Positions 35,540-44,533 of a DNA stretch of 46,347 nt are shown here, piece after piece. Each line of letters opens with the position of its first letter. Within the stretch, counting starts at the first letter, position 1. The position numbers and the translations under genes were made by a program. The notes beneath the pieces were generated by a model that worked only from the letters and a program-made list of their open reading frames with translations, was not told the origin of the DNA and searched no databases. The stretch is from Phycisphaerales bacterium (GTDB lineage Bacteria; Planctomycetota; Phycisphaerae; Phycisphaerales; UBA1924), in assembly GCA_007693785.1 (NCBI GenBank), contig RECY01000019.1:1-46347 (forward strand). The letters are read 5' to 3'.

Positions 35540-36562
35540 ATGAGCGGGAAACTGGCGGTCGTGGCGGGCGGGGGCGGGTTCATCGGCGGGCACCTGGTCG
35601 GGGACCTGCTGTCCAAGGGGTACCGGGTCCGCTCGGTCGACGTGAAGCCGCTGCACGAGTGGTACCAGGTCCACGAGGGCGTCGAGAACGTCGTGGCGGA
35701 CCTGAAGGCGCTCGAGCACTGCCACGCCGCGTGCCGGGGTGCCGACGAGGTCTACCAGCTCGCGGCCGACATGGGCGGCATGGGCTTCATCGAGAACAAC
35801 AAAGCCCTCTGCATGCTCAGCGTGCTGACCAACACGCACATGCTGATCGCGGCGAACGAGGCAAAGGTCGGCAAGTTCTTCTACTCCAGCAGCGCGTGCG
35901 TCTACAACGCCGACAAGCAGAAGGAAGCCAATGTCGTCGCGCTGCGAGAAGAGGACGCGTACCCCGCGATGCCCGAGGACGGGTACGGGTGGGAGAAGCT
36001 GTTCAGCGAGCGGATGTGCCGCCACTTCCGCGAGGACTTCGGGCTGTACACGCGGGTGGCGCGGTTCCACAACGTCTACGGCCCGTTCGGGACGTGGGAC
36101 GGCGGGCGCGAGAAGGCCCCGGCCGCGATGTGCCGCAAGATCATCCACGCCAAGGCGACCGGTGACCACTCGATCGAGATCTGGGGCACGGGTGAGCAGA
36201 CCCGCTCGTTCATGTACATCGACGACTGCATCAACGGGATCTACAAGTTCATGCACGGCGAGTGCACCGAGCCGCTGAACCTCGGCTCCAGCGAGCTGGT
36301 CACCATCAACCAGCTCGTGGACATCGTCGAGGACATCGCCGGCATCAAGCTCGACCGCAGCTACAACCTCGACGCGCCCAAGGGCGTCAACGGGCGGAAC
36401 TCCGACAACACGCTGATCCAGAAGCACTTCGGCTGGGAGCCGTCGATCCGCCTCCGCGACGGCATGGAGCGGACGTACAACTGGATCGCGGGCGAGTACA
36501 ACGCACAGCACGGCACCAGCGTCGAGCCGACGGGGACCGGGATCACGTTCGCGAACGCGTAA
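35540..36562 (+). CDS. NAD-dependent sugar epimerase, GDP-mannose 3,5-epimerase-like
   Basis: A 340-residue extended short-chain dehydrogenase acting on a nucleotide sugar. The NAD site is VAGGGGFIGGHLVGDLL (8-24). Then come YQLAADMGGMGFIENN, YSSSACVYNADKQKEANVVA and the catalytic YGWEK (Tyr-x-x-x-Lys) near 150. ARFHNVYGPFGTWDGGREKA and WGTGEQTRSFMYIDDC follow. The DMGGMGFI, SSACVY, YGWEK and GTW-x-GGREKAPAA set is that of plant and bacterial GDP-mannose 3,5-epimerase, which makes GDP-L-galactose. The exact sugar is an inference. GGAAGGA lies before the ATG. It opens the polysaccharide cluster and would supply a sugar donor. Confidence 0.88.
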   Translation: MSGKLAVVAGGGGFIGGHLVGDLLSKGYRVRSVDVKPLHEWYQVHEGVENVVADLKALEHCHAACRGADEVYQLAADMGGMGFIENNKALCMLSVLTNTHMLIAANEAKVGKFFYSSSACVYNADKQKEANVVALREEDAYPAMPEDGYGWEKLFSERMCRHFREDFGLYTRVARFHNVYGPFGTWDGGREKAPAAMCRKIIHAKATGDHSIEIWGTGEQTRSFMYIDDCINGIYKFMHGECTEPLNLGSSELVTINQLVDIVEDIAGIKLDRSYNLDAPKGVNGRNSDNTLIQKHFGWEPSIRLRDGMERTYNWIAGEYNAQHGTSVEPTGTGITFANA

Positions 36563-36622
36563 GCTCGCTCTGCGGAAAAAACCCGAACCACGCGCTCCGG
36601 AGCCAAAGGGGGAATCGCGCCG

Positions 36623-37882
36623 GTGCATCCACGCCCGTCCACCATCCTCGTCATCAGCCAGGTCTACGTCCCCGACCCCGCCAGCGTCGGGCAGCACATG
36701 CACGATGCGGCCGCGGAGCTCGCGCGCCGCGGGCACCGCGTGCGCGTGCTCGCCGCCGCCAACGGGTACGACGATCCGGCGCAGAAATACCCCACGCGCG
36801 AGACCCTCGACGGCGTCGGGATCCGTCGTTTCCCCTTCTCCAGCTTCGGCAAGAAGTCCATCAAGATCCGCCTGCTCGGGCAGTGCCTGTTCCTCGCGCA
36901 GGCGTTCCTGATCGGGGTGTTCACGCCGGGGCTGCGGGCGATCCTGGTCTCGACCAGCCCGCCGATGGCCTCGGCCGCCGCCGTCGCGATCAGCCGCCTC
37001 CGTCGCGCCCCCATCACCTTCTGGGCGATGGACCTCAACCCGGACCAGATGATCGCGATGGGCATGATCACCGAGCGATCCCTCCCGGCCCGTGTGTTCG
37101 ACTTCCTCAACCGGCGCCTGCTCAAGCGGGCCGCGGCCGTCGTCGCGCTCGACCGCTTCATGCTCGAGCGACTCAACCGCAAGCACGAGGTGACCAACAA
37201 GACCGAGGTCTTCCCGCCCTGGCCGCACGAGGACGCGATCGAGCCGGTGCCCCACGCCGAGAACGCGTTCCGCGACGAGCACGGGCTGCAGGGCAAGTTT
37301 GTCGTGATGTACTCCGGGAACCACAGCCCGGCCAACCCGATCCAGACCGTCATCGAGGCCGCCAAGCGGCTCGCCGATGAGCCGGACATCGTCTTCATGT
37401 TCATCGGCGGCGGCCTGCAGAAAAAAGAAGTCGAGGCCGCGATCGCCGCCGGCGCGACGAACATCCGCTCGCTGCCGTACCAGCCGATGGAACGCCTGCG
37501 ATACTCGCTCAGCGCCGGCGACCTGCACGTGGTGACGGTGGGCGATGACGTGGTGGGGATCGTGCACCCGTGCAAGATCTACGGCGCCATGGCCGTCAGC
37601 CGCCCCGTGCTCACCTTCGGGCCCGAGCGCTGCCACCTGAGCGATCTGGTCGCGCAGCACGACTGCGGGCGCCACGTCGCGCACGGCAGAACCGACGAGG
37701 CCGTCGCGGCGATCCGCGCTCTGCGCGACGCCGGCGAGGCGGAGCGGGCCAAGATGGGCGCCCGCGCCCGGCACGCGATCACCACCGAGCTCGGCAAGCC
37801 CGCCCTCTGCGGGCGCTTCGCGGACGTGGTGGAGCGGACGTTCGCGGGCTCGGCTTCTTTCGCGACCGAGGCCGCGCGATGA
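36623..37882 (+). CDS. Glycosyltransferase family 4 (WbuB-like)
   Basis: A 419-residue GT-B enzyme that adds a sugar to a growing lipid-linked glycan on the cytoplasmic side. The N-terminal domain has ILVISQVYVPDPASVGQHMH, and a hydrophobic segment near 90-115 that may touch the membrane. The C-terminal domain has KFVVMYSGNHSPANPIQTVI and FMFIGGGLQKKEVE. In the usual E-x-F-G-x-x-x-x-E place it reads VGIVHPCKIYGAMAVSRPVL, as in WbuB/Alg14-like family members. The start is GTG at 36623 with a purine-rich run 12 bases upstream. The next gene starts inside its stop codon. Confidence 0.88.
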   Translation: MHPRPSTILVISQVYVPDPASVGQHMHDAAAELARRGHRVRVLAAANGYDDPAQKYPTRETLDGVGIRRFPFSSFGKKSIKIRLLGQCLFLAQAFLIGVFTPGLRAILVSTSPPMASAAAVAISRLRRAPITFWAMDLNPDQMIAMGMITERSLPARVFDFLNRRLLKRAAAVVALDRFMLERLNRKHEVTNKTEVFPPWPHEDAIEPVPHAENAFRDEHGLQGKFVVMYSGNHSPANPIQTVIEAAKRLADEPDIVFMFIGGGLQKKEVEAAIAAGATNIRSLPYQPMERLRYSLSAGDLHVVTVGDDVVGIVHPCKIYGAMAVSRPVLTFGPERCHLSDLVAQHDCGRHVAHGRTDEAVAAIRALRDAGEAERAKMGARARHAITTELGKPALCGRFADVVERTFAGSASFATEAAR

Positions 37883-38775
37883 GCACGACCCACGCCGACC
37901 CCGCCGGGACCGACCTCGACGTCGTGATGCTCGCGAAGGACGAGGCGATCAACCTGCCGCACTCGCTCCCGTCGGTGGTGCCTTGGGCGCGTCGGGTGTT
38001 CGTCGTCGATTCCGGCTCGACCGACGCGACGGAGGAGGTCGTGCGGGAACAAGGGGGCGAGTTCGTCCACCGCCCCTGGCTCGGGTACGCCAAGCAGAAA
38101 AACTGGGCGCTCGACCATCTCCCATTGGAAGCGGCGTGGACGCTGATCTTGGACGCCGACGAGATCATCACCGACGAGCTGCGCGACGAGATCATCGCCC
38201 TGACACGCCGCGACCCGGAAACGGTCCAGCAAGACGGCTTCTACATCAACCGCTACTTCATCTTCCTCGGCAAGCGTATCCGTCACTGCGGGTTCTACCC
38301 GAGCTGGAATCTCCGCCTTTTCAAACGCGGCAAGGCCCGCTATGAAGAACGAGACGTCCACGAGCACATGATCCTGGACGGCCCCACCGCCCACCTCAAG
38401 GGCCACATGGAGCACCACGACCGACGCGGGCTCGAGGTCTACATGGCCAAGCACAACCACTACTCGACGCTCGAGGCCCGCGAGATCGACCGCGTTATCC
38501 GAGGCCAGAGCACCGCGACGCTCGACGCCAAGCCCTTCGGCAACAGCCTCCAGCGCCGGCGATGGATCAAGCACGTCGTCTACCCAAGGCTCCCGGCCAA
38601 ATGGCTCTTCCGCTTCGCCTTCATGTACATCGCCCGCCTCGGCTTCCTCGACGGGCTCACCGGGCTCCGCTTCTGTTTATTTATGTCAGCCTATGAACTG
38701 CTGATCGATCTTAAGTTACTCGAGTTGCGCATCGAGCGAACGCCCGCCGAATCCCCCGCCCGCTCGTCAACCTAG
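37879..38775 (+). CDS. Glycosyltransferase family 2 (WaaE/KdtX-like)
   Basis: A 298-residue GT-A enzyme. DVVMLAKDEAINLPHSLPSV opens the nucleotide-binding fold, and VFVVDSGSTDATEEVVRE follows. LILDADEIITDELRDEI carries the metal-binding D-x-D/E. The segment YINRYFIFLGKRIRHCGFYP, then WNLRLFKRGKARYEERDVHE, is typical of the WaaE/KdtX group that adds a hexose to lipopolysaccharide core or a similar glycan. The C-terminus has a hydrophobic stretch (RFAFMYIARLGFLDGLTG) that may bind the membrane. The start overlaps the upstream stop by ATGA. Base composition falls slightly at its 3' end (around 38680-38720). Confidence 0.9.
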   Translation: MSTTHADPAGTDLDVVMLAKDEAINLPHSLPSVVPWARRVFVVDSGSTDATEEVVREQGGEFVHRPWLGYAKQKNWALDHLPLEAAWTLILDADEIITDELRDEIIALTRRDPETVQQDGFYINRYFIFLGKRIRHCGFYPSWNLRLFKRGKARYEERDVHEHMILDGPTAHLKGHMEHHDRRGLEVYMAKHNHYSTLEAREIDRVIRGQSTATLDAKPFGNSLQRRRWIKHVVYPRLPAKWLFRFAFMYIARLGFLDGLTGLRFCLFMSAYELLIDLKLLELRIERTPAESPARSST

Positions 38776-38791
38776 CCCAGCAGGAAGCGAT

Positions 38792-39421
38792 ATGCAGCAA
38801 CCCGACAACCATGTGGACAGCCCACCATCGCGACACGCGTCGCCCGTCGCGTCACCGACCGAAATCCAGCGGGCCCCCGCCCACTGGACGAGACGTGAAA
38901 ACATGCTCCGCATGATCTGGCTGGTGGTTGAGTCGACCGTATTCAAGTACAGCTTTCACAACTTCTACGAGTTCCGGAGTCGAATACTGCGTCTCTTCGG
39001 AGCCAAAATCCCGCCCGGGGTCCGCATCCGGCGCACGGCACGCTTCGTCGCCCCGTGGAACCTGGAGATGGGCACCAACAGCTCCATCGGCGATCACGCG
39101 ACGCTGATCTGCGTCGGTAAAATCAAGATTGGTGATCACGTGAGCATCAGTCAGCTCTGCTACATCGTGGCAGGATCGCACGACTACACAAAAACCGCGA
39201 TGCCCGCTGTGGCGATGCCCATCACGATCGAGGATCACACGTGGGTTGCCGCGGACGTATTCATTTGCGGCGGGGTCACGGTCGGCGAAGGCTGTGTCAT
39301 CGGCGCACGTGCGGTTGTCTCACGATCCACCGAGCCGTGGGGCATCTACGTGGGCAACCCGGCGAGGCGAAAAGGCGATCGCCGGCTCGAAGGCGTCCAC
39401 GAGCCGTCCCCTGCGTCATGA
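38792..39421 (+). CDS. Left-handed beta-helix acetyltransferase (WcaF-like)
   Basis: A 209-residue hexapeptide-repeat acyltransferase. After a polar N-terminus (1-35) come FYEFRSRILRLFGAKIPPGV and repeats of the type SSIGDHATLI, GKIKIGDHVSIS, ITIEDHTWVAADVFI, GVTVGEGCVIGARAVVS and GIYVGNPARRKG. The SHDY segment near 130 contains the likely catalytic His. The set matches WcaF-type colanic-acid acetyltransferases that put acetyl groups on exopolysaccharide sugars. AGGAAG lies 8 bases before the ATG. The following glycosyltransferase starts within its stop codon (ATGA). Confidence 0.9.
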   Translation: MQQPDNHVDSPPSRHASPVASPTEIQRAPAHWTRRENMLRMIWLVVESTVFKYSFHNFYEFRSRILRLFGAKIPPGVRIRRTARFVAPWNLEMGTNSSIGDHATLICVGKIKIGDHVSISQLCYIVAGSHDYTKTAMPAVAMPITIEDHTWVAADVFICGGVTVGEGCVIGARAVVSRSTEPWGIYVGNPARRKGDRRLEGVHEPSPAS

Positions 39422-40614
39422 ACAGGCTGGAGCCCCGCATGCGCATCGTGCACGTCATCGACCATCTTCGATCCCGAGGCGGAGGACCGGCCGCGGTCGC
39501 AGCCAACCTCGCCAGAGCGCAGGCTGAAGCCGGGCACACCGTCGCCTTGTGCACGGAGCACCCCCGGGCCGATGAGCCCGAGTTCTCGACCGGTCGTCAC
39601 ACCGACGTCCGACGCTTCCGCAACGACGGGTTGCTGCCCGCCTTACGCGGGCGGCACGACGCGCAGGGCGTCGTCGCCCAAGCGCTCGACGACCTCCGCG
39701 CCGACGTGCTCCATCTGCACGGGCTGTGGGAACCGGCGCTGCTCGCCGCGGCGAGTGCGGCACGCCAACGCCGCATCCCGATCGCCGCGAATACGCACGG
39801 GATGCTTGATGAATACGCGATGCGCGTCAAACCCGTCAAGAAAGCGATCGCCTACCAACTCATCTATCGCAAGCACGCGATGTCCACGTCGCTGCTGCTC
39901 GCCAACAGCCAGCGAGAGGCTGACGCGATGATCGCCCGCGGGCTCGGAGCACGCGTCGCCGTCATACCCAACGGCGTCGAACTCGAAGCACTCGATGTCG
40001 AGCGCCAGAGAGGCGCGTTCCGAAGGGCACACCCCGAACTCGGCGAAGATCCTTACGTGCTTTTTCTCTCTCGGCTGGACCCGATCAAGGGCCTCGACAT
40101 CATCGTCCGCGCGTTCGCCATCCTGCACCAACGCGGCGTGAACGCGCGACTGGTGGTCGCCGGTTCGGACTGGGGGGCGGAAGCACCACTCCGCGAAGCG
40201 GCGCGATCCCTCGGGGTCGAAGACCGCGTGCATCTGGTCGGCCCCCTCTACGGGGATGAAAAAAAAGCCGCGTTCGCGGATTGCTACTGCTTCGCGCTGG
40301 CCAGCATCGTCGAGACGTTCGGCATCGTGATCGCTGAGAGCCTCGCCGCCGGGCGACCCGTTGTGATCACCAACACCTGCCACCTGGACACCATCGAGCC
40401 CAACCGTGTCGGCGTGGTGACCGAGCGAACACCCGAAGCCTTTGCCGACGGGCTCGCTTCGGTGTTCGCCGATCCCGCCGAAGCCGATCGCATGGGCGAA
40501 CGGGGCAAAGAACTTGTCCGCACCCGATACACATGGCCCGCGGTCGTGCAGGCGTGCGACGCCGAGTATCGCGCCCACGGGATCACCGAGCGTAACTCAT
40601 GCTCCAGATCTTAA
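39418..40614 (+). CDS. Glycosyltransferase family 4
   Basis: A 398-residue GT-B glycosyltransferase. The N-terminal domain has MRIVHVIDHLRSRGGGPAAV (an acceptor-side start also seen in EpsF/WcaL-like enzymes), and LHLHGLWEPALLAAASAA. The donor domain has YVLFLSRLDPIKGLDIIVRA, LVVAGSDWGAEAPLREAA, HLVGPLYGDEKKAAFADCYC and the E-x7-E donor motif in ASIVETFGIVIAESLAAGRP. The start at 39418 overlaps the acetyltransferase stop; MRIVHV at 39439 is an alternative start. Its 3' end overlaps the convergent gene at 40597 by 18 bases. Confidence 0.92.
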   Translation: MNRLEPRMRIVHVIDHLRSRGGGPAAVAANLARAQAEAGHTVALCTEHPRADEPEFSTGRHTDVRRFRNDGLLPALRGRHDAQGVVAQALDDLRADVLHLHGLWEPALLAAASAARQRRIPIAANTHGMLDEYAMRVKPVKKAIAYQLIYRKHAMSTSLLLANSQREADAMIARGLGARVAVIPNGVELEALDVERQRGAFRRAHPELGEDPYVLFLSRLDPIKGLDIIVRAFAILHQRGVNARLVVAGSDWGAEAPLREAARSLGVEDRVHLVGPLYGDEKKAAFADCYCFALASIVETFGIVIAESLAAGRPVVITNTCHLDTIEPNRVGVVTERTPEAFADGLASVFADPAEADRMGERGKELVRTRYTWPAVVQACDAEYRAHGITERNSCSRS

Positions 40615-41775
40615 TCCCCGGCGGGAAGCCGCCGAGGCATAGGCTGCACGGATGGCGCCCACAAAACCCTCGATCATCCGCTCTGCCGTGAATGATTCGG
40701 GATTCGCCGGATCGATCACTTCCATCGCGCCCTCCCGACACCTCGCGCGCAACGCCGGATCACAGAGCAACCGATCAACAGCCTCGATCATCGCGCCGAC
40801 ATCGCCCCGCTGATAAATCAAACCGTTTTTCTCATGCACCAACGCCTCAACCTCCGGACCGTGCGAGACCGCGTCGTCGTCGGTCACGACCGGCAGGCCG
40901 TACGCGAACGCGTGCTGCAGACTGAGCCCGATACTCCTCGGATAGCAGAACACGTCGGCGGCACAGAAATAGGGCGCGAGCTGTTCCTCCTCAAAAAGAG
41001 CTCCCGGCAACAGAACCGCATCGCCCACGCCAAGCCGATCCGCCGTCCGCATGACAATCTCTCGCTGCGGCCCGTCACCGATCAGGACAGCCTTCAGCCC
41101 ACGGTGCCGCTCCCGCAACGCCGCAAGCACTTCGACAACCAACTCCGGACGCTTGGAGGGAATCAGTCTCGAGACATAGAGGATGACGGGGCCGTCCAAC
41201 CGCTGCTCAACACGGAACGCGTTTAAGCGCGACTCGTCCGACCACGCCGATCGCGCCGCTCGCGCCAAACGCGTATCCAGGCTATTTGCCGCGACGCGCA
41301 CACGGGCGGGGTCGAAGCCGCCGCCAGCGGTCAACTGATCCGCAACGCCCCGGCTGTAGACCATCGTGACATCCGCACGCCGCCCGATCGCGTTTCTCAG
41401 ACGGTCTCGCCAGGACGACGATTGCTTGCCGGCCCCATGCCCCCAGGCGACGACGCCGATCCCGAGCCGACGACAACGCGAGATGCACCACAACGCCGAG
41501 AGAGATCGGGACGACCACGGCACGATCGCAACGTCCGCCTCGCCGACACGAGGGCGAACCCACTGCGACGGGTACATGTCCAAGCCAAGCGGAAGCCGGA
41601 CAAGCCGAACAGGCTCGACACGCACCCCGGGGACCTCCACGCTCCTCTGATCGGGTGTCTGCCCGCGCAAGAGAAGCAGGTCGATGTCCGGATGCTCGCT
41701 GAGCATCCGCCACACAGGGGCTCGATAAGTCGGCACGGCCCCTTGCCAGAGAATCACACGAATCGGACCCGCCAT
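40597..41775 (-). CDS. Glycosyltransferase family 4
   Basis: A 392-residue GT-B enzyme on the opposite strand from its neighbours. It starts MAGPIRVILWQGAVPTYRAP. Donor-domain motifs are VILYVSRLIPSKRPELVVEV, AVLIGDGPQREIVMRTADRL, and PRSIGLSLQHAFAYGLPVVT, where the first Glu of the usual E-x7-E is replaced by Arg-Ser-Ile-Gly and only a Gln-His follows, so the donor site is diverged. VYSRGVADQLTAGGGF precedes the linker. A GTG 6 bases upstream (41781) is another start. The 130-base gap to the polymerase gene must hold divergent promoters. Its inverted direction suggests a separately controlled step of the same glycan. Confidence 0.87.
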   Translation of the reverse strand: MAGPIRVILWQGAVPTYRAPVWRMLSEHPDIDLLLLRGQTPDQRSVEVPGVRVEPVRLVRLPLGLDMYPSQWVRPRVGEADVAIVPWSSRSLSALWCISRCRRLGIGVVAWGHGAGKQSSSWRDRLRNAIGRRADVTMVYSRGVADQLTAGGGFDPARVRVAANSLDTRLARAARSAWSDESRLNAFRVEQRLDGPVILYVSRLIPSKRPELVVEVLAALRERHRGLKAVLIGDGPQREIVMRTADRLGVGDAVLLPGALFEEEQLAPYFCAADVFCYPRSIGLSLQHAFAYGLPVVTDDDAVSHGPEVEALVHEKNGLIYQRGDVGAMIEAVDRLLCDPALRARCREGAMEVIDPANPESFTAERMIEGFVGAIRAAYASAASRRGLRSGA

Positions 41776-41911
41776 CCGCACCCCTACACTTTCTCAGCCA
41801 CCCGCCGGTTTCGGAGAACTTCCTGACCACACGGGCCGAATACTACCAGAGCCCGATAGCGGGCCACCCCGGGCCGGCTCTGACCCCGAACGCGTTCGAG
41901 ATCCTGCGCTC

Positions 41912-43318
41912 ATGCACACCGCCCTCGCCGCCAGCTCAATACTGACAGGGTCTTGGATCCTTCTCATTTTTATCTGGAACCTCGTGGCCCGCCGCGCGGA
42001 AGTCTTGGGCTGGCGAAACGTCTTCCTGCTCGGCTATCTCCACTTCGTGGCGCTCGGAGGCTACTTTGCCGCCACAACAAACGAGGAGGTCAACAACTAC
42101 GTCCCGAGCGAGCACGCCGCAGGTGTGCTCGCAGTCGCTCAGCCCCTCTTTCTTCTGGTCTACCTGTTGTTCGACATGGTGGGACGACGCACCGGCTCGC
42201 TCGAGCGACTGGTCCCACGCCTGAACATGACCGTCACCGCACCCGCGATCGTGATCACCTCGGTCCTGCTCACGGGATCGGCTCTCTTCCTGGCCGCCAT
42301 CCCCATCGGGGGCTATCTCGGCGGTGTCCTTGGGCAGTTCCGAGGCGGCCTCGCCGCCAGCGGGCTCGCGCTCGCGGTCTACTTTTTCCTTGCCCAACGG
42401 TTCAACCCCGCCTCGATCGTGCTGCTCGTGCTCAGCCTCGGCGCAGGCATCCTCGCCACAACCGTCGGCGAATCCGGGCGCAGGCTCGCCCTCGGCGTGC
42501 TCATCGCCGTGCCATGGATGTGGTACTTCGCAACCCTCCGACTCCGCGGGCCCATCGCCGTTTCCACCTCACTGCTTGCCATCGGCACCGCCGGCGTCAT
42601 CGCGCTCGCCGTCTACGGCAGCGTGCGTCACCAGGACGCGGGCTTCGGCGGCGGCGGGCGCGCCGCGATCGACGTCGGCACACGCGCCGAACAAATCTCA
42701 GAGCTCATCTCGAACCCGAGATTCGAAGCCAGGATGCTCGACAACCTGATCTACACCGACACCAGCCACAACACGATGTTCATCATCGATACCTACCCCA
42801 ACCAGTACGACGTCCACCCGCTCAATGACGCCACCTACATCATCACCAACCCGATCCCAAGAGCCTTGTGGCCAGACAAACCCAGAGGCCTCGGCGACCG
42901 CCTTCGCGACGAAATGGGCACCGTCGCAAACCTCGGCCCGGGCATCATCGGGCACGCGTGGGCTTCCTGGATGTGGCTCGGCATCGTCGGATACGCCGCC
43001 GCCTTCGGCATCGCATTCGGCGTGCTCGACCGCGCACTCCGACACAGGATCGACAGCCCCTTCTTCATTGCCGCGAGCGGCGCGGGCATGGGCAACATGG
43101 TCGCCATGGCCCGAGGCGACGTCGCTCTCTTCGTCATCCAGGTCGTCACCGCCGTGCTGATTACCGTCGTCATCATGGTCGTGATCGCAGCTATCCTCGA
43201 ACCGATCACCCGCGCCTTCCCCCCGCTCCGACGCCCAGGCAAACAACCCGCGGATCACTCCGCCGAAGACGACTACGAACAGTGGAGCGACTACGGATTC
43301 GAATCCGAGGATGCGTGA
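41912..43318 (+). CDS. Wzy-like O-antigen/exopolysaccharide polymerase
   Basis: A 468-residue integral membrane protein with about ten hydrophobic helices and a large outer loop near residues 235-330. The loop has the family words DTSHNTMFIIDTYPNQYD and ITNPIPRALWPDKP; a N-x-IPR-x-LWP-x-KP segment is typical of oligosaccharide repeat-unit polymerases. It would join lipid-linked repeat units in the periplasm. The C-terminus is acidic and Tyr-rich (HSAEDDYEQWSDYGFESEDA) and cytoplasmic. No Wzx flippase is in view. The next gene starts inside its stop codon (GTGA), implying coupled synthesis. Confidence 0.82.
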   Translation: MHTALAASSILTGSWILLIFIWNLVARRAEVLGWRNVFLLGYLHFVALGGYFAATTNEEVNNYVPSEHAAGVLAVAQPLFLLVYLLFDMVGRRTGSLERLVPRLNMTVTAPAIVITSVLLTGSALFLAAIPIGGYLGGVLGQFRGGLAASGLALAVYFFLAQRFNPASIVLLVLSLGAGILATTVGESGRRLALGVLIAVPWMWYFATLRLRGPIAVSTSLLAIGTAGVIALAVYGSVRHQDAGFGGGGRAAIDVGTRAEQISELISNPRFEARMLDNLIYTDTSHNTMFIIDTYPNQYDVHPLNDATYIITNPIPRALWPDKPRGLGDRLRDEMGTVANLGPGIIGHAWASWMWLGIVGYAAAFGIAFGVLDRALRHRIDSPFFIAASGAGMGNMVAMARGDVALFVIQVVTAVLITVVIMVVIAAILEPITRAFPPLRRPGKQPADHSAEDDYEQWSDYGFESEDA

Positions 43319-44394
43319 TAATCACGCCCGATAGTCGCAGACACACACAAACCCCCGTGAAACGCGACCAACCCAGCAAAGGGCGACGCCGAGCCAATCT
43401 CGCCATCCAGATCGCTTCTGGCGCTTTCGCGTTGCTGATCCTCGCCGCATGGACCGCCGGGCGCCTGATCAGTGACCGGACCCTGCCCACCCAGTTCCTC
43501 TCCTGGCTGCCGACGGCCCTGATCGCACCCGCTGTTTTTCTCGCCGCGTGTGTCGCGACGCGCCAATCGCGCCCGCTCGCCCGTCTCGTGATGCTGCTGG
43601 TCGCCGCCACGCCGCTCCTCTGGCTTCTGATCATCGACTGGCGCGTTCAGCACTTCCTCACCCGCGGCCCAAACACCCCCCAGAGCGGCGAGATCGTCAT
43701 CTGGCACTGGAACACAACGCCCCTCGCGACGCTCGCACGCTGGCGCACCTCACACAATGTTCTCAACCACGAGCCGACGCCCAATATCCTCATCATCACC
43801 AATCCACCGCCTTCGAGAGCCTGGCAACAGCTTCATGGCGGCCCCCCCCTCTCCCACCGCCGACGCGGAAACCGGTTCGGCGTCTACGCCGACGCACCGA
43901 TCACGCGTCTGCAAGCCTTCTCGCTCGAAATCCCGGATCTCCCCGGCACGTCGCCGCCCGATCCGGGCGCCGCCATGCTCGTCGAGATCGACCTTCGTGA
44001 ATCCATCGGACGCCGGATCGTGATTCTCGCGGTCGATTTCCCGTCCGATCCTCGACTCGCCCGAAACGAGATCGTCGCCCGCACTCACGACGCGCTCGAG
44101 AGAGTTCGCGAGGCCGCCCATCCCGCCTGGGCGAATCCCGATATCGTCCTCGGCGACTGCAACACCCCACGCCACGCCAACTCGCTGCGACGCCTTGTCG
44201 GGCCACAGATGACGCACGCGTTCGATCAAGGCGGCTTCGGCTTCAACGCCACCTGGCCCGGGCCACAACCCTTCCTGCACATCGACCATATCTGGACATC
44301 CCCGGCCTTCCCCGTCCGACGCTACGACGTCATCCAGCAGCCTCACTATCGCCACCACCCTCAGGCCGTCATCATCCGACCACGCGACCCGTAG
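43315..44394 (+). CDS. Membrane protein with endonuclease/exonuclease/phosphatase-like domain (VanJ-like)
   Basis: A 359-residue protein with three N-terminal helices (about 33-55, 65-85 and 92-112, e.g. LARLVMLLVAATPLLWLLII) and an outer EEP-fold domain from about 125. Visible EEP elements are IVIWHWNTTP, IVILAVDFPSDPRLARNE, DIVLGDCNTPRHANSLRRLV (the catalytic D-x-N) and FLHIDHIWTSPAF; the usual terminal SDH reads RHH. The expected metal-binding Glu near the start of the fold is not obvious, so activity is uncertain. VanJ-like relatives act on undecaprenyl-linked phosphates or glycan carriers, which would suit the polymerase it is coupled to. The start at 43315 (GTG overlapping the polymerase stop) is chosen for coupling; 43357 (GTG) is the alternative. 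Confidence 0.72.
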   Translation: MIITPDSRRHTQTPVKRDQPSKGRRRANLAIQIASGAFALLILAAWTAGRLISDRTLPTQFLSWLPTALIAPAVFLAACVATRQSRPLARLVMLLVAATPLLWLLIIDWRVQHFLTRGPNTPQSGEIVIWHWNTTPLATLARWRTSHNVLNHEPTPNILIITNPPPSRAWQQLHGGPPLSHRRRGNRFGVYADAPITRLQAFSLEIPDLPGTSPPDPGAAMLVEIDLRESIGRRIVILAVDFPSDPRLARNEIVARTHDALERVREAAHPAWANPDIVLGDCNTPRHANSLRRLVGPQMTHAFDQGGFGFNATWPGPQPFLHIDHIWTSPAFPVRRYDVIQQPHYRHHPQAVIIRPRDP

Positions 44395-44533
44395 CGAACG
44401 CATGGATACCGCCGGAGAACCCGGAAAACCGAACCGCCCAGACCCACCAGACGGTACATTTTCTCCAGTGCACAGCAAGCACTGCCCCGAACGCCCCAAC
44501 TCACCTATTCAGCCAGCATCAGAGAGGCCCGTT

